Positions 34,769 to 43,392 are shown, counted from the first letter of the stretch. The stretch is DNA of 64,000 nucleotides from JBFXAF01 sp050184585 (GCA_050184585.1 JBFXAF010000006.1:62001-126000); one strand, 5' to 3'. The notes: generated by a model not told the origin, from the letters alone. Program-made: numbers and translations.

Positions 34769-35956
34769 TCAGCTCCGCAGCTCTCTTGAGAGTGCCTCGG
34801 CGCCAGCCCGAATGCGATCGAGCCCGATGCGAATCTCGTCGTCGGAAACGACGAGTGGCGGCAAGAGGCGGATGACGTTGTCGCCGGCAGGCACCGCCAG
34901 AACCTTCTCGGCGCGGAGGGCCTGATTGACCTTCGTGTTGGGCGCCTTGCACTTCAACCCAAGCATCATGCCGAAACCGCGGATATCCTCGATCACATCC
35001 GGGAACTCGTCGGCTATGGCCGCGAGGCCCTGCTTCATCAGAAGCGCCTTGCGGTTCACGTCGTCGAGGAAACCGTCTTCGAGCACCACGTCGAGGACGG
35101 CGTTGCCGACGGCCATCGCCAGAGGGTTGCCGCCGAAGGTCGTGCCATGCACGCCGGCCGTCATGCCGACGGCCGCCTCATCCGTCGCCAGGCAGGCGCC
35201 CACGGGGAAGCCGCCGCCAATGCCCTTGGCGATCGCCATGAGGTCGGGCTCCACGCCATAGAGTTCGTAGGCGAAGAGCTTGCCCGTGCGACCGACTCCA
35301 CATTGCACCTCGTCGAAGATCAGCACGAGATCGTTGAGATCGCACAACTCCCTTAGCCGGCGCAGCGAGGCGGCCGGAAACTCGCGGATGCCGCCCTCGC
35401 CCTGGATGGGCTCGACCAGGATCGCGGCTGTCTCCGGCCCGATCGCCTTTTCCGCCGCGTCGATGTCATCGAACGCCACCTGGTCGAAACCGTCGACCTT
35501 GGGACCGAAGCCCTCGAGATACTTCGCCTGGCCGCCGGCGGCGATCGTCGCCAGCGTCCGGCCGTGGAAGGCGCCCTCGAAGGTGATCGTGCGGAAACGC
35601 TCGGGACGACCCCTTACGTACTGGTAGCGCCGGGCGGTCTTGATGGCGCATTCGAGCGCCTCGGCGCCGGAGTTCGTAAAGAACACCTTGTCGGCGAAGC
35701 TGTGTGCGACGAGGCGCTCGGCAAGCCGGCGCTGATCGGGGATCTCGTAGAGGTTGGAGACATGCCAGAGCTTGCCAGCCTGCTCCTTCAGCGCGGCGAC
35801 CAGATGCGGATGAGCGTGACCAAGCGAGTTGACGGCGATCCCGGCGGCGAAGTCGAGATAGCGTTCGCCGGCATCCGTGACCAACCAGACGCCCTCGCCA
35901 CGATCGAAGGCGAGCGGCGCGCGCGCGAAGGTCTCGAAAATTGCCGATCCCGACAT
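34769..35956 (-). CDS. argD: Acetylornithine aminotransferase
   Basis: This 395-residue class III PLP aminotransferase converts N-acetylglutamate semialdehyde to N-acetylornithine (it also serves lysine synthesis in many bacteria). Landmarks are YLDFAAGIAVNSLGHAHP (about 30), FTNSGAEALECAIKTAR (about 95), FHGRTLATIAA (about 130), the Asp in LVLIFDEVQCGVGRTGK (about 215) and a PLP lysine in AIAKGIGGGFPVGA (about 245). It is the first gene of argD-argF(-hslO), with a consensus-like promoter and a 5'-terminal hairpin upstream. Confidence 0.97.
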   Translation of the reverse strand: MSGSAIFETFARAPLAFDRGEGVWLVTDAGERYLDFAAGIAVNSLGHAHPHLVAALKEQAGKLWHVSNLYEIPDQRRLAERLVAHSFADKVFFTNSGAEALECAIKTARRYQYVRGRPERFRTITFEGAFHGRTLATIAAGGQAKYLEGFGPKVDGFDQVAFDDIDAAEKAIGPETAAILVEPIQGEGGIREFPAASLRRLRELCDLNDLVLIFDEVQCGVGRTGKLFAYELYGVEPDLMAIAKGIGGGFPVGACLATDEAAVGMTAGVHGTTFGGNPLAMAVGNAVLDVVLEDGFLDDVNRKALLMKQGLAAIADEFPDVIEDIRGFGMMLGLKCKAPNTKVNQALRAEKVLAVPAGDNVIRLLPPLVVSDDEIRIGLDRIRAGAEALSRELRS

Positions 35957-36031
35957 TACATACGCTCCGAACGGTCGCCACGGATCGGATCGGCGCGTCC
36001 GCGCCGGCCGTCCCTCGGCGGCCGATAAACC

Positions 36032-36057
36032 GAAAAAGCCGCCTCAGCGGCGGCTTT
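36032..36057 (-). other. Hairpin with U-tract at the 5' end of the argD transcript
   Basis: On the minus strand AAAGCCGCC, loop GCTGA and GGCGGCTTT form a 9-bp stem followed by further U residues and CGG. It lies about 75 bp upstream of the argD ATG and begins essentially at the transcription start predicted from the promoter at 36063-36091. It looks like an intrinsic terminator, but at the beginning of the RNA it may instead protect the 5' end. Alternatively it ends a leftward transcript starting further upstream. Confidence 0.7.
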
Positions 36058-36062
36058 CGGCC

Positions 36063-36091
36063 TATATCCGGGTTTTCACGCATTGTGTCAA
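36063..36091 (-). promoter_or_regulatory. Sigma-70-type promoter of the argD operon
   Basis: On the minus strand the -35 is a perfect TTGACA (36091-36086), the spacer is exactly 17 bp, and the -10 is GATATA (36068-36063). The predicted start is near 36056, about 100 nt before the argD start codon. Confidence 0.75.
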
Positions 36092-36155
36092 CGGATCGGC
36101 CCGGCGCGGACCTCTGTGAGCAAACGCCCCAAACTGGGGAAAACCGCAAAAAGCC

Positions 36156-36333
36156 GAATCCGGTCCACGGCGCGACTCTTGTCACGGAGTCAGCCGATAC
36201 GGTATTGAATGGGACCAACGAAACTAGATTTCGTGCGGCGGACCAATCATCGACGAAGATGTGGTGTCACACCGGCGCGAGCCGGGTCGATGAAGGATTC
36301 CAGATTCCGCACGCTCGACGAGGAGCATGACTC
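36156..36333. promoter_or_regulatory. Cluster of six GANTC (CcrM methylation) sites upstream of gcrA
   Basis: GANTC occurs at 36156, 36174, 36187, 36296, 36303 and 36329, the last touching the gcrA start codon. One site per 256 bp is expected by chance, so under one would be expected here. In Caulobacter and relatives CcrM methylates GANTC and GcrA acts at methylated sites, so the cluster suggests cell-cycle and autogenous control of gcrA. Confidence 0.75.
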
Positions 36334-36852
36334 ATGAACTGGACCGACGAACGCGTCGAACTCCTCCGCAAGTTGTGGAGCGAGGGGCTGAGCGCCAGCC
36401 AGATCGCCGCGCATCTCGGTGGGGTTAGCCGCAATGCGGTGATCGGCAAGGTGCACCGCCTCAAGCTCTCGAGCAGGGGACGAGCCACCGCCGCGCCGTC
36501 GCACAAGAAGAAGACCTCGCACAACGGTTCGGTGGCGCGTTCCGGCGCCCGGACTGCCAGCATCGGCCGTTCGTCCGGCGGCTCCATCGGCGCCACTGCA
36601 TTGCAGACCCATTTCGACGCGGAGCCGATCGCGCGCCACGTCATGCGCCCGCAGATGAACGTCGTGGTTCCGATATCGCGCCGCCTGCCGCTGGTGCAGC
36701 TCACCGAGCGGACCTGCAAATGGCCGAACGGCGATCCGCTGACCGAGGAGTTCAATTTCTGCGGCAACGACACCGCCGACACCGGGCCTTACTGCACGTA
36801 CCACTCGCGGATCGCGTTCCAGCCAGCCTCGGAGCGCAGGCGCGTCCGCTAG
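36334..36852 (+). CDS. gcrA: GcrA-family cell cycle transcriptional regulator
   Basis: The 172-residue protein begins MNWTDERVELLRKLWSEGLS, with ASQIAAHLGGVSRNAVIGKVHRLKL, the DNA-binding helix-turn-helix signature of GcrA. A basic, low-complexity linker (about 50-90) leads to a C-terminal sigma-70-interacting domain with CKWPNGDP and FCGNDTADTGPYCTYHSRIAF, whose Cys/His residues are typical. GcrA helps sigma-70 RNA polymerase start at promoters with methylated GANTC. The start has GGAG eight bases upstream. It overlaps the end of the convergent phoU by four bases. Confidence 0.96.
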   Translation: MNWTDERVELLRKLWSEGLSASQIAAHLGGVSRNAVIGKVHRLKLSSRGRATAAPSHKKKTSHNGSVARSGARTASIGRSSGGSIGATALQTHFDAEPIARHVMRPQMNVVVPISRRLPLVQLTERTCKWPNGDPLTEEFNFCGNDTADTGPYCTYHSRIAFQPASERRRVR

Positions 36853-37583
36853 AGCCTCTCCTCGCGCACCCCTCCGGGGGCGACCATGATCCTGTGGCTC
36901 CCGTCCTCCTTGGGCCGTTCGGCCGGCATCTGCTCGCCTGTCACGATGTGGTAGACCGTCTCGGCGATGTTGGTCGCGTGGTCGCCTATCCGCTCGATGT
37001 TCTTGGCGCAGAACAGGAGATGCGTGCAGGGCGTGATGTTGCGCGGATCCTCCATCATGTAGGTGAGCAGTTCGCGAAACAGCGACGTGTACATCGCGTC
37101 GATGTCCTCGTCGCGATCACGGACGGCGCCGATCCGGCCGGCAGAGCGCGATGCATAGACGTCGAGGACGTCCTTGAGCTGCGTCAGGGCGAGGTCGGAC
37201 AAGGCCTGGAACCCGCGTGAAACACTGACCGGCCTACCACCGTCGATCACCGTCGCGGCGCGCTTCGCGATGTTCTTGGCGAGATCGCCGACCCGTTCGA
37301 GGTCGGCGGAAATGCGGATCGCTCCGACGATCTCGCGGAGGTCGTCCGCCATCGGCTGGCGCTTGGCGATGATGACGATCGCCCGGTCGTCGATCTCGCG
37401 CTGGCCCTCGTCGAGCACGACGTCATCGGCGACGACCCGTTGGGCGAGGCCGGAATCGGCTCCCACGAGCGCGGCGACCGCATGCTCCACCATGCGTTCG
37501 GCATGGCCGCCCATCGCGCCGATGCGCGTCCTCAGGAACTGGAGGTCCTCGTCGAACGAGCGAACGATGTGCTGTGGCTGCAT
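36849..37583 (-). CDS. phoU: Phosphate-specific transport system accessory protein PhoU
   Basis: The 244-residue all-helical protein is built of two three-helix repeats. It shows HIVRSFDEDLQFLRTRIGAMGG at the start, then VLDEGQREIDDRAIVIIAKRQPMADDLREIVGAIRISADLERVGD, and the second-half ERIGDHATNIAE; the two ExxxD metal-binding clusters are the family signature. PhoU links Pst phosphate uptake to the PhoR kinase. Here phoR lies directly upstream (79 bp), but no pstSCAB genes are between them and no phoB follows. Confidence 0.95.
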   Translation of the reverse strand: MQPQHIVRSFDEDLQFLRTRIGAMGGHAERMVEHAVAALVGADSGLAQRVVADDVVLDEGQREIDDRAIVIIAKRQPMADDLREIVGAIRISADLERVGDLAKNIAKRAATVIDGGRPVSVSRGFQALSDLALTQLKDVLDVYASRSAGRIGAVRDRDEDIDAMYTSLFRELLTYMMEDPRNITPCTHLLFCAKNIERIGDHATNIAETVYHIVTGEQMPAERPKEDGSHRIMVAPGGVREERL

Positions 37584-37662
37584 GGCAAGGGAACGTCGCG
37601 AGAAGGTGAATCGGCAACGGCAACCTATGCCAGCACGATGACGGAATAAAGAAAGGCGGCCA

Positions 37663-38931
37663 TCACCCCGGCGGCGGGAAATGGATCACGAAGGCGGCGC
37701 CCTTCCCAACCTCGGAACGGATCGAGAGCCGGGCGTGGTGCCGGGTCAGGATGTGCTTGACGATCGACAGGCCAAGACCGGTCCCCTTCTGGGAGCGGTT
37801 CGTCTCGACGTCGACGCGATAAAAGCGCTCGGTGACGCGGGGTATGTGCTCGGCGGCGATGCCCGGTCCGAAATCCCTGACCGTCGCCGTCACGGCCCCG
37901 TCGCCGCCAGCCTCGACCGTTGCCTCGACGCGGCCGCCCGACTGGCCGTATTTGATGGCGTTCTCGAGCAGGTTCTCGAAGACTTGCGTGAGCTCGTCGC
38001 GATCGCCCGAGACGAAAGCGGGGACCCGCGGCGCGGAGCGGGCGATGACCACCCCGCTTTCCGACGCCAGATGGCCGAGGGCATCAATCACCCCGTCGAC
38101 CACGGCACCGACGTCCAGCCGCTCGCCAGGGCGCGCGTGCGATTTCATTTCGATCCGCGAGAGGGACAGGAGATCGTCGATCAGGCGGGCCATCCGCCCG
38201 GTCTGGTTCTGCATGATCTGCAGGAAGTTCTCCCGCGCCTTGGCGTCGTTGCGCGCCGGTCCGCGAAGCGTCTCTATGAAGCCGGCGATCGAGGCCAGTG
38301 GCGTGCGCAGTTCGTGGCTGGCGTTGGCGATGAAGTCGGCCCGCATGCGGTCGATGCGCCTGACTTCGGACTGGTCCTTGAAGACCAGGACGAAGAGACC
38401 CCGCTCGCGGTCGATCGGCGCGGCGTTGACGCGGTAGACCCGTTCGACGGGAACGCGTTCCAGATATTCGGCGCTGGCGACCAGGGCATCCGTGTCGACG
38501 ATGCGGCGAACGAGATCCTGCATCTCGGGCGCCCTGAACTTGAGCTGGACCGGCGTGCCGGGAAACAGCCCCCCGAATGCAATCAGGGCGGCCGTGTTCG
38601 CGTGGATCAATCCGCCGCCGGATTCGAAGACGACAAGCGGATCGGACACGGCCGCCGCAAGCCCTTCCGCCGAGACCCCGCCGAGCGGCACGGACACCGT
38701 ACCGGCCGCCTCATCGGTCCGCCGACCCGACGTGGTGCGCCTCGGAGCAAGGGCGGCGACCAGACCGATGAAAGCAATCGCCATGACCGGCGTCAGCCAG
38801 GCGCCGTCGTAGAGCCAGACCCCGGCCACCGCAGCGGCCGACGCTAGAAGCGTCCAGCGGGAATCGAACAGGCTGTCGCGAACCCGCGCACGGATTCCGT
38901 TCTGCGTCGCGCCTCCGGCCGGTTCCGCCAT
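37663..38931 (-). CDS. phoR: Phosphate regulon sensor histidine kinase PhoR
   Basis: The ATG at 38931 gives 422 residues; the frame is open further upstream but that part is antisense to ppk2. Two N-terminal hydrophobic segments (about 28-65), a PAS domain (about 95-195; AAVSDPLVVFESGGGLIHANTAA), HisKA with ANASHELRTPLASI (His near 215) and an HATPase domain with an N-box (FENLLENAIKYG), DFGPGI and GTGLGLSIVKHIL are all complete. It phosphorylates PhoB under phosphate limitation. It is divergent from ppk2, which fits a phosphate-related locus. Confidence 0.93.
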   Translation of the reverse strand: MAEPAGGATQNGIRARVRDSLFDSRWTLLASAAAVAGVWLYDGAWLTPVMAIAFIGLVAALAPRRTTSGRRTDEAAGTVSVPLGGVSAEGLAAAVSDPLVVFESGGGLIHANTAALIAFGGLFPGTPVQLKFRAPEMQDLVRRIVDTDALVASAEYLERVPVERVYRVNAAPIDRERGLFVLVFKDQSEVRRIDRMRADFIANASHELRTPLASIAGFIETLRGPARNDAKARENFLQIMQNQTGRMARLIDDLLSLSRIEMKSHARPGERLDVGAVVDGVIDALGHLASESGVVIARSAPRVPAFVSGDRDELTQVFENLLENAIKYGQSGGRVEATVEAGGDGAVTATVRDFGPGIAAEHIPRVTERFYRVDVETNRSQKGTGLGLSIVKHILTRHHARLSIRSEVGKGAAFVIHFPPPG

Positions 38932-39036
38932 CGTCAATCTTCCACGCCGCGATCGCGCGCCGGCACCACCAAACGCCGCTAGACCCGGTCCAGCGCTCCC
39001 AATAGCATGCCGGACCACATTGGAAAGGACGACGCA

Positions 39037-39942
39037 ATGGCCGCTCAGGACGGGAAGACCGACAAGCCCGAGGGAAGGATCGATATCGAGATCGACGGCG
39101 TCAAGCGCGTGTTCGACATCGATGACCCGGAGCTTCCCCAGTGGGTCGACAAGCGATCGCTGACCGCCGGCGGCTACCCCTATGACAAGAAGATGAAGAA
39201 GGACGACTACGAGGAGACGCTCGAGCGACTGCAAATCGAACTGGTGAAGCTTCAGGCATGGCTGCAGTCCACCGGCGGCCGGGTCATCGTCCTGTTCGAG
39301 GGCCGCGACGCGGCGGGCAAGGGAGGCACGATTTCGGTGCTGCGCGAGTACATGAACCCGCGCTCGGCGCGCAACGTCGCCCTGCCCAAGCCGACCGAGA
39401 CCGAGCGAGGACAATGGTACTACCAGCGGTACGTCGCGCATTTTCCGACGGCCGGCGAGTTCGTGACCTTCGATCGCTCCTGGTACAATCGCGCAGGCGT
39501 CGAGCCGGTCATGGGTTTCTGCACCCCGCAGCAGCACGAACTCTTCCTCGACGAGACGCCGGACTTCGAGCGCATGATCGTCAAGGACGGAATCCACTTC
39601 TTCAAGTTCTGGCTCAACATCGGACGGGAGACCCAGCTCGAGCGGTTCCACGACAGGCGGCATAGCCTGCTCAAGAACTGGAAGTTCTCGCCGATAGACA
39701 TTGCCGGCATCGCCAGATGGGACGACTACACGGCCCGACGCGACGAGATGTTCGAGCACACGCACACGCCACACGCGCCATGGACGATCGTGCGAGCGAA
39801 CGACAAGCGTCGTCTGCGGCTGGAGGTGATCCGTCGCGTGCTGCTCAGCCTGCCCTACAGCGGCAGGGACCGCGACGCGGTCGGCAAAGCCGACGCGAAA
39901 ATCATCGGCGATGGTCCAGGCTTCCTCGCCAGGGACGCCTGA
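39037..39942 (+). CDS. ppk2: Polyphosphate kinase 2
   Basis: PPK2 transfers phosphate between polyphosphate and nucleotides (class I: ADP/GDP to ATP/GTP). The 301-residue sequence has Walker A FEGRDAAGKGG (about 86), the lid Arg in PRSARNVALPKPTE and ERGQWYYQRYVAHFP, Walker B TFDRSWYNRAGVE (about 143), and DGIHFFKFWLNIGRE. The ATG at 39037 has GGAAAGG before it; an upstream ATG at 39007 lacks one. It is divergent from phoR, so both may answer to phosphate supply. Confidence 0.93.
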   Translation: MAAQDGKTDKPEGRIDIEIDGVKRVFDIDDPELPQWVDKRSLTAGGYPYDKKMKKDDYEETLERLQIELVKLQAWLQSTGGRVIVLFEGRDAAGKGGTISVLREYMNPRSARNVALPKPTETERGQWYYQRYVAHFPTAGEFVTFDRSWYNRAGVEPVMGFCTPQQHELFLDETPDFERMIVKDGIHFFKFWLNIGRETQLERFHDRRHSLLKNWKFSPIDIAGIARWDDYTARRDEMFEHTHTPHAPWTIVRANDKRRLRLEVIRRVLLSLPYSGRDRDAVGKADAKIIGDGPGFLARDA

Positions 39943-39948
39943 ACCGTC

Positions 39949-41850
39949 TCAGAACGACAATGTCGGCCGGTGCGGCGTCTTCTCCCAGACATGCGGCTTG
40001 GACCGGAGCTGGTGCAGGGCTCGCCACGCGGCCAGGGACATGAACAGCCAATAGAACGGCGTCGCCACGACGATTTTCCAGAATCCCAGGCGTTCGGGCT
40101 TCGAGAGCGTCACCCAACCCAGCACCAGGAAGGACACGTAGCCGAGCGTCACGTTCATGACGTCGACGACGAACAGCCACGAGGCGCCAGGTGGAAACTC
40201 CACGCCGAGGGCGACGCTCAGTGCGAGGTAGATCGCCGCGGCGATCATCAGCGGGTGCGCGGCGGCCGAAAGAACCATCCCGGCGAACAGCAGCTGGATG
40301 AGCATGAACGAGGCCGGGCCAATTTCGCGCAACAGGCGCAGCGGCCGGCGCATGTGGACAAGCCAGGTCTGCGCCCAACCCTTGAACCAGCGGGTCCGCT
40401 GAGGAATCCAGGTGTTGATGTCTTCCGGCGCCTGCTCGTAGGTCGGGCTGGAGATGGTGCCGGTATGGTAGCCGAAACGGTAGAGCCGGGCACCCAGATC
40501 CGCATCCTCGGTGACGTTGAACGGATCCCAGCCGCCAACCGCCTCGAGAGCCGAGCGGCGGAAATGATTGGATGTGCCACCAAGCGGCAGGACGACGCCG
40601 GCTCGCCCCAGCCACGGCAAGAGGCCGCGAAACAGAGCCGCATACTCGAATGCGAACATGCGCGGCAGAAGGGCGGCGGCGCCATTGGATATCTCCAGCG
40701 GCGCCTGGAGGCAGGCAAGCGCGGAGTCACTTCCGCGAAAGGTCTGCCAGGCTTCGATGAGCTGGAGCGGATGCGGTTTGTCTTCGGCGTCGTAGAGCGC
40801 GACGAATTCGCCCCGGGCGGCCGGCAACGCATAGGACAGGGCCTTGGGTTTGGTTCGCGGTCCGATTGGCGGGACCTCGACGATCTCCACCCATGGTCGC
40901 GGGCTGTTCGCGCGGATCGCGGCAATGGTCGCGACGTCGTCCTGCTCGCAGACCAGCTTGACGTCGAGCTTGCCGCGCGGCCACTGGAGGCGACCCAGCG
41001 CCACGAGGAGCTCGGGCACGATCTCGGCCTCCCGGTAGAGCGCGACAAGCACGGTGTAGACCGGCATTTCCGAGACGTCGAAAGGGCGGGGCGCAAATCG
41101 GCGCAAGGGCAGGAACGCGATTGCCGCCATCAGCCTCAGCAGAACACAGCCGAGAAAGAACAGCGACGTCACGGCATGCAGGAGGCTCGCCGTCATCAAC
41201 GGCGCCACGACCGCCGCGAGACCGAGCGCGCCGATCGCCAGCCCGGCCGCGAATCCCTGGCGTCCGTCCATCACGACCCGCGCGGACAGTTCCGGTCGTC
41301 GGTTGAGCAGGCCGAAGACCCCGATGCGAGCGAGCATTGGCGCGGCTCGCGCCCACAATGCCCTGCGTGCGGCCGATGGCGTGGTCACCAGCCATCGTTG
41401 GCGCAACTCGGACGACTGCCGCACGCGCCGGCGCGCCGTCGCGACGTCGAGCCGGTCCGTATCGAGAAGGACGCGTGTCGAATGCGTTCCCCTCAGGACC
41501 GCGGTCAGCGGGCCCTCGCGTCGTCGAAGCATGGCGAGAACGTCGCGGTCGGACGCAACCAGATCCTCCGGGAGGATCGTATCCCGGAACTCGAGGCCGA
41601 GATCGGCGGCGATGGCCGAATAGAGCGCGCCTTCGGAAACGACGCCCGATGAAAGGGCCTCGCGCTGGATGCTTACACCGTTGATGCGGGCTCTGAGCGC
41701 CGCATCGACGATCCTGTCGCGACCGAGACCGGCTTGTGAGAGGATGCCGCCCCAGTCAGCCAGTTCGGGGAGGAAGAGATAGGACGCCGCGTGCGACGGC
41801 GCGACGGGAAGGCCGACGACTTCCTCTCGGGAAGGCGTCATCCGCTCCAT
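39949..41850 (-). CDS. Membrane glycosyltransferase family 2 with an N-terminal GspE/MshEN-like domain
   Basis: The 633-residue protein has three parts. Residues about 25-165 resemble the GSPII_E_N/MshEN domain (SSGVVSEGALYSAIAADLGLEF). A membrane pair near 205-245 follows. The glycosyltransferase-2 domain is processive in type, with the first Asp in VCEQDD, DxD-like YDAED, TEDADLG (catalytic base region) and QRTRWFKGW, and is followed by about four membrane helices. It probably makes or extends a surface polysaccharide. Some MshEN domains bind c-di-GMP, but the defining R...Q residues are not clear here. It ends 6 bp from ppk2 (convergent). Confidence 0.9.
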   Translation of the reverse strand: MERMTPSREEVVGLPVAPSHAASYLFLPELADWGGILSQAGLGRDRIVDAALRARINGVSIQREALSSGVVSEGALYSAIAADLGLEFRDTILPEDLVASDRDVLAMLRRREGPLTAVLRGTHSTRVLLDTDRLDVATARRRVRQSSELRQRWLVTTPSAARRALWARAAPMLARIGVFGLLNRRPELSARVVMDGRQGFAAGLAIGALGLAAVVAPLMTASLLHAVTSLFFLGCVLLRLMAAIAFLPLRRFAPRPFDVSEMPVYTVLVALYREAEIVPELLVALGRLQWPRGKLDVKLVCEQDDVATIAAIRANSPRPWVEIVEVPPIGPRTKPKALSYALPAARGEFVALYDAEDKPHPLQLIEAWQTFRGSDSALACLQAPLEISNGAAALLPRMFAFEYAALFRGLLPWLGRAGVVLPLGGTSNHFRRSALEAVGGWDPFNVTEDADLGARLYRFGYHTGTISSPTYEQAPEDINTWIPQRTRWFKGWAQTWLVHMRRPLRLLREIGPASFMLIQLLFAGMVLSAAAHPLMIAAAIYLALSVALGVEFPPGASWLFVVDVMNVTLGYVSFLVLGWVTLSKPERLGFWKIVVATPFYWLFMSLAAWRALHQLRSKPHVWEKTPHRPTLSF

Positions 41851-42059
41851 CAGACACGCTGAAAGATGCCGATCGCATCGGCAGCTTTACTGGAAACGCA
41901 GGAACGAAGACCAAAATTCAGACCAGGCAGGGCTGGCCATCTAACCAGAAATCCGCACAAATCACCCCTCCCGACTCCGGAACACTACCGTTCCGAAGCA
42001 GACATCCTTCTATTTTTCGAAAACTATACTTTCATTTCGTTGAAATTCTAGCTCAAATA

Positions 42060-42071
42060 TTGTCCGGACAA
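42060..42071. promoter_or_regulatory. Perfect palindrome TTGTCCGGACAA upstream of a binding-protein gene
   Basis: The 12-bp exact palindrome lies 62 bp before the start codon of the binding-protein gene at 42133, at the edge of an AT-rich patch (about 41995-42060) that is unusual in this GC-rich window. It is probably an operator in the 282-bp divergent region between this gene and the glycosyltransferase gene. No regulator is encoded nearby. Confidence 0.4.
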
Positions 42072-42132
42072 ATTCGGCAGCCGGCGCTGTCCCAGCTTGG
42101 CAACGCATTGCCCGGCAGGGTACAACCGGGCA

Positions 42133-42969
42133 ATGCGTCCAAGTCGCCTGCTCCTGATCATGATCGCCCTCGCGGCATGGCCGGCGGCCGCCCGAGCGGA
42201 ACCAGCGATTCCAGGGTTCTGGGACGCGAAGGAACGGCTGGTGAAGCCCGACCTGGCGAGCTACCAGCGCATCCGTTTCCTGACGACGATCGATTTCCCG
42301 CCGTTCAACTTTCTTGACGGCGCCGGCCGGCTGACCGGGTTTCACGTCGACCTCGCGCGGGCGATCTGCACAGAGCTCGACGTGCTCGAGCGTTGCGAGA
42401 TCCAGGCGCTGCCCTGGGACGAACTCGAAGCTGCGATGCGCGACAAGGACGGCGAGGCCATCATCGCCGGGATCTCCGTGACGGAGGCCGCTCGCGAGTC
42501 CCTCGATTTCTCGCGCCCGTATCTGCGGTTTCCGGCGCGCTTCGTGACGCCGAAGTCGGCTTCGCTGGCCGAGCCCGTCGGGCCGAAGCTCGCGGGCAAG
42601 AGAGTGGGCGTCATGGCCGGTTCGACCCACGAACGAATCCTGCGTGACTATTTCCCCGATGTGCGTGTCGTCACCTATACGCGGCAGGAATGGATCTTCG
42701 GCGATCTCAAGGCATCGAAGCTCGACGCAGCGTTCGGCGACGGCATGCGCCTCGGCTTCTGGCTCGCGGGAGCCGACTCCGCCGGCTGCTGCCGCTATTC
42801 GGGAGGGCCCTATCTGGCGCCTGAGTATCTGGGATCCGGACTGGCGATCGCCGTCGAGAAGGAGAACGGTCCTCTCGCCGTCGCATTCGACTACGCCTTG
42901 CAGCAGATCGCCGCAAAGGGCGTCTTCGCGGAACTCTATCTCCGCTATTTTCCCGTGGGATTCTTCTGA
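42133..42969 (+). CDS. Periplasmic amino-acid-type substrate-binding protein (SBP family 3)
   Basis: The ATG at 42133 gives 278 residues with a Sec signal (MRPSRLLLIMIALAAWPAAARA). The mature part has the family 3 opening IRFLTTIDFPPFNFLDGAGRLTGFHVDLARAI, a hinge with DAIIAGISVTEAARESLDFS-like sequence and GKRVGVMAGSTHERIL. Two adjacent cysteines (AGCCRYSGG) sit in lobe 2. No permease or ATPase genes are nearby, so it is an orphan binding protein that must share a transporter or act as a sensor. The ligand is probably a polar amino acid; the exact one is unknown. Confidence 0.88.
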   Translation: MRPSRLLLIMIALAAWPAAARAEPAIPGFWDAKERLVKPDLASYQRIRFLTTIDFPPFNFLDGAGRLTGFHVDLARAICTELDVLERCEIQALPWDELEAAMRDKDGEAIIAGISVTEAARESLDFSRPYLRFPARFVTPKSASLAEPVGPKLAGKRVGVMAGSTHERILRDYFPDVRVVTYTRQEWIFGDLKASKLDAAFGDGMRLGFWLAGADSAGCCRYSGGPYLAPEYLGSGLAIAVEKENGPLAVAFDYALQQIAAKGVFAELYLRYFPVGFF

Positions 42970-42978
42970 CGCCGGACG

Positions 42979-43392
42979 TCAGGTCAACATGCGGTGGCGC
43001 GCCTTGGCCGCCCGCTCGATGGCGTCGGCATGCTCCTGCTCGAGATCGAGAACCGCGCGCAGCCGCTCCATGATGCGTGCTTCCTCGAGCCGCATCTCGA
43101 GGTCGACCGCCGCCACTTCGAACGCAGCCGCATATGCCGTGTCGTGAAGGCGCCCCGGAATGATCGCGGCGACCGCCTTCAGAACACCCTCGAGGCCCGC
43201 CTCCTCATGCAGCAGCTTCTGGCAATCGCGGGCGACGTCCACGAGCCGGTTGGAGTCGAAGTCGACGAAAACCGGCCATGAATGCACCACCTCGCCTATG
43301 CGCCCGAGTTCGAGGTCCGTCATGTCACGGTCGGAGGCGGACGTGACCACCATCAGGTAGATCATGGCTTCGTGCACGCTGGGCTTCGGCAT
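42979..43392 (-). CDS. TerB-family protein
   Basis: The ATG at 43392 follows GGAG and gives 137 residues. It resembles the TerB/DjlA-N helical domain: SVHEAMIYLMVVTSASDRDMTDLELGRIGEVV carries the acidic residues (DRDMTDLE) that in TerB bind metal, and RLVDVARDCQKLLHEEAGLEGVL matches the second helix pair. TerB proteins are linked to tellurite resistance and membrane-stress complexes, but isolated copies like this one have no known role. It is convergent with the binding-protein gene and divergent from lysK. Confidence 0.82.
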   Translation of the reverse strand: MPKPSVHEAMIYLMVVTSASDRDMTDLELGRIGEVVHSWPVFVDFDSNRLVDVARDCQKLLHEEAGLEGVLKAVAAIIPGRLHDTAYAAAFEVAAVDLEMRLEEARIMERLRAVLDLEQEHADAIERAAKARHRMLT

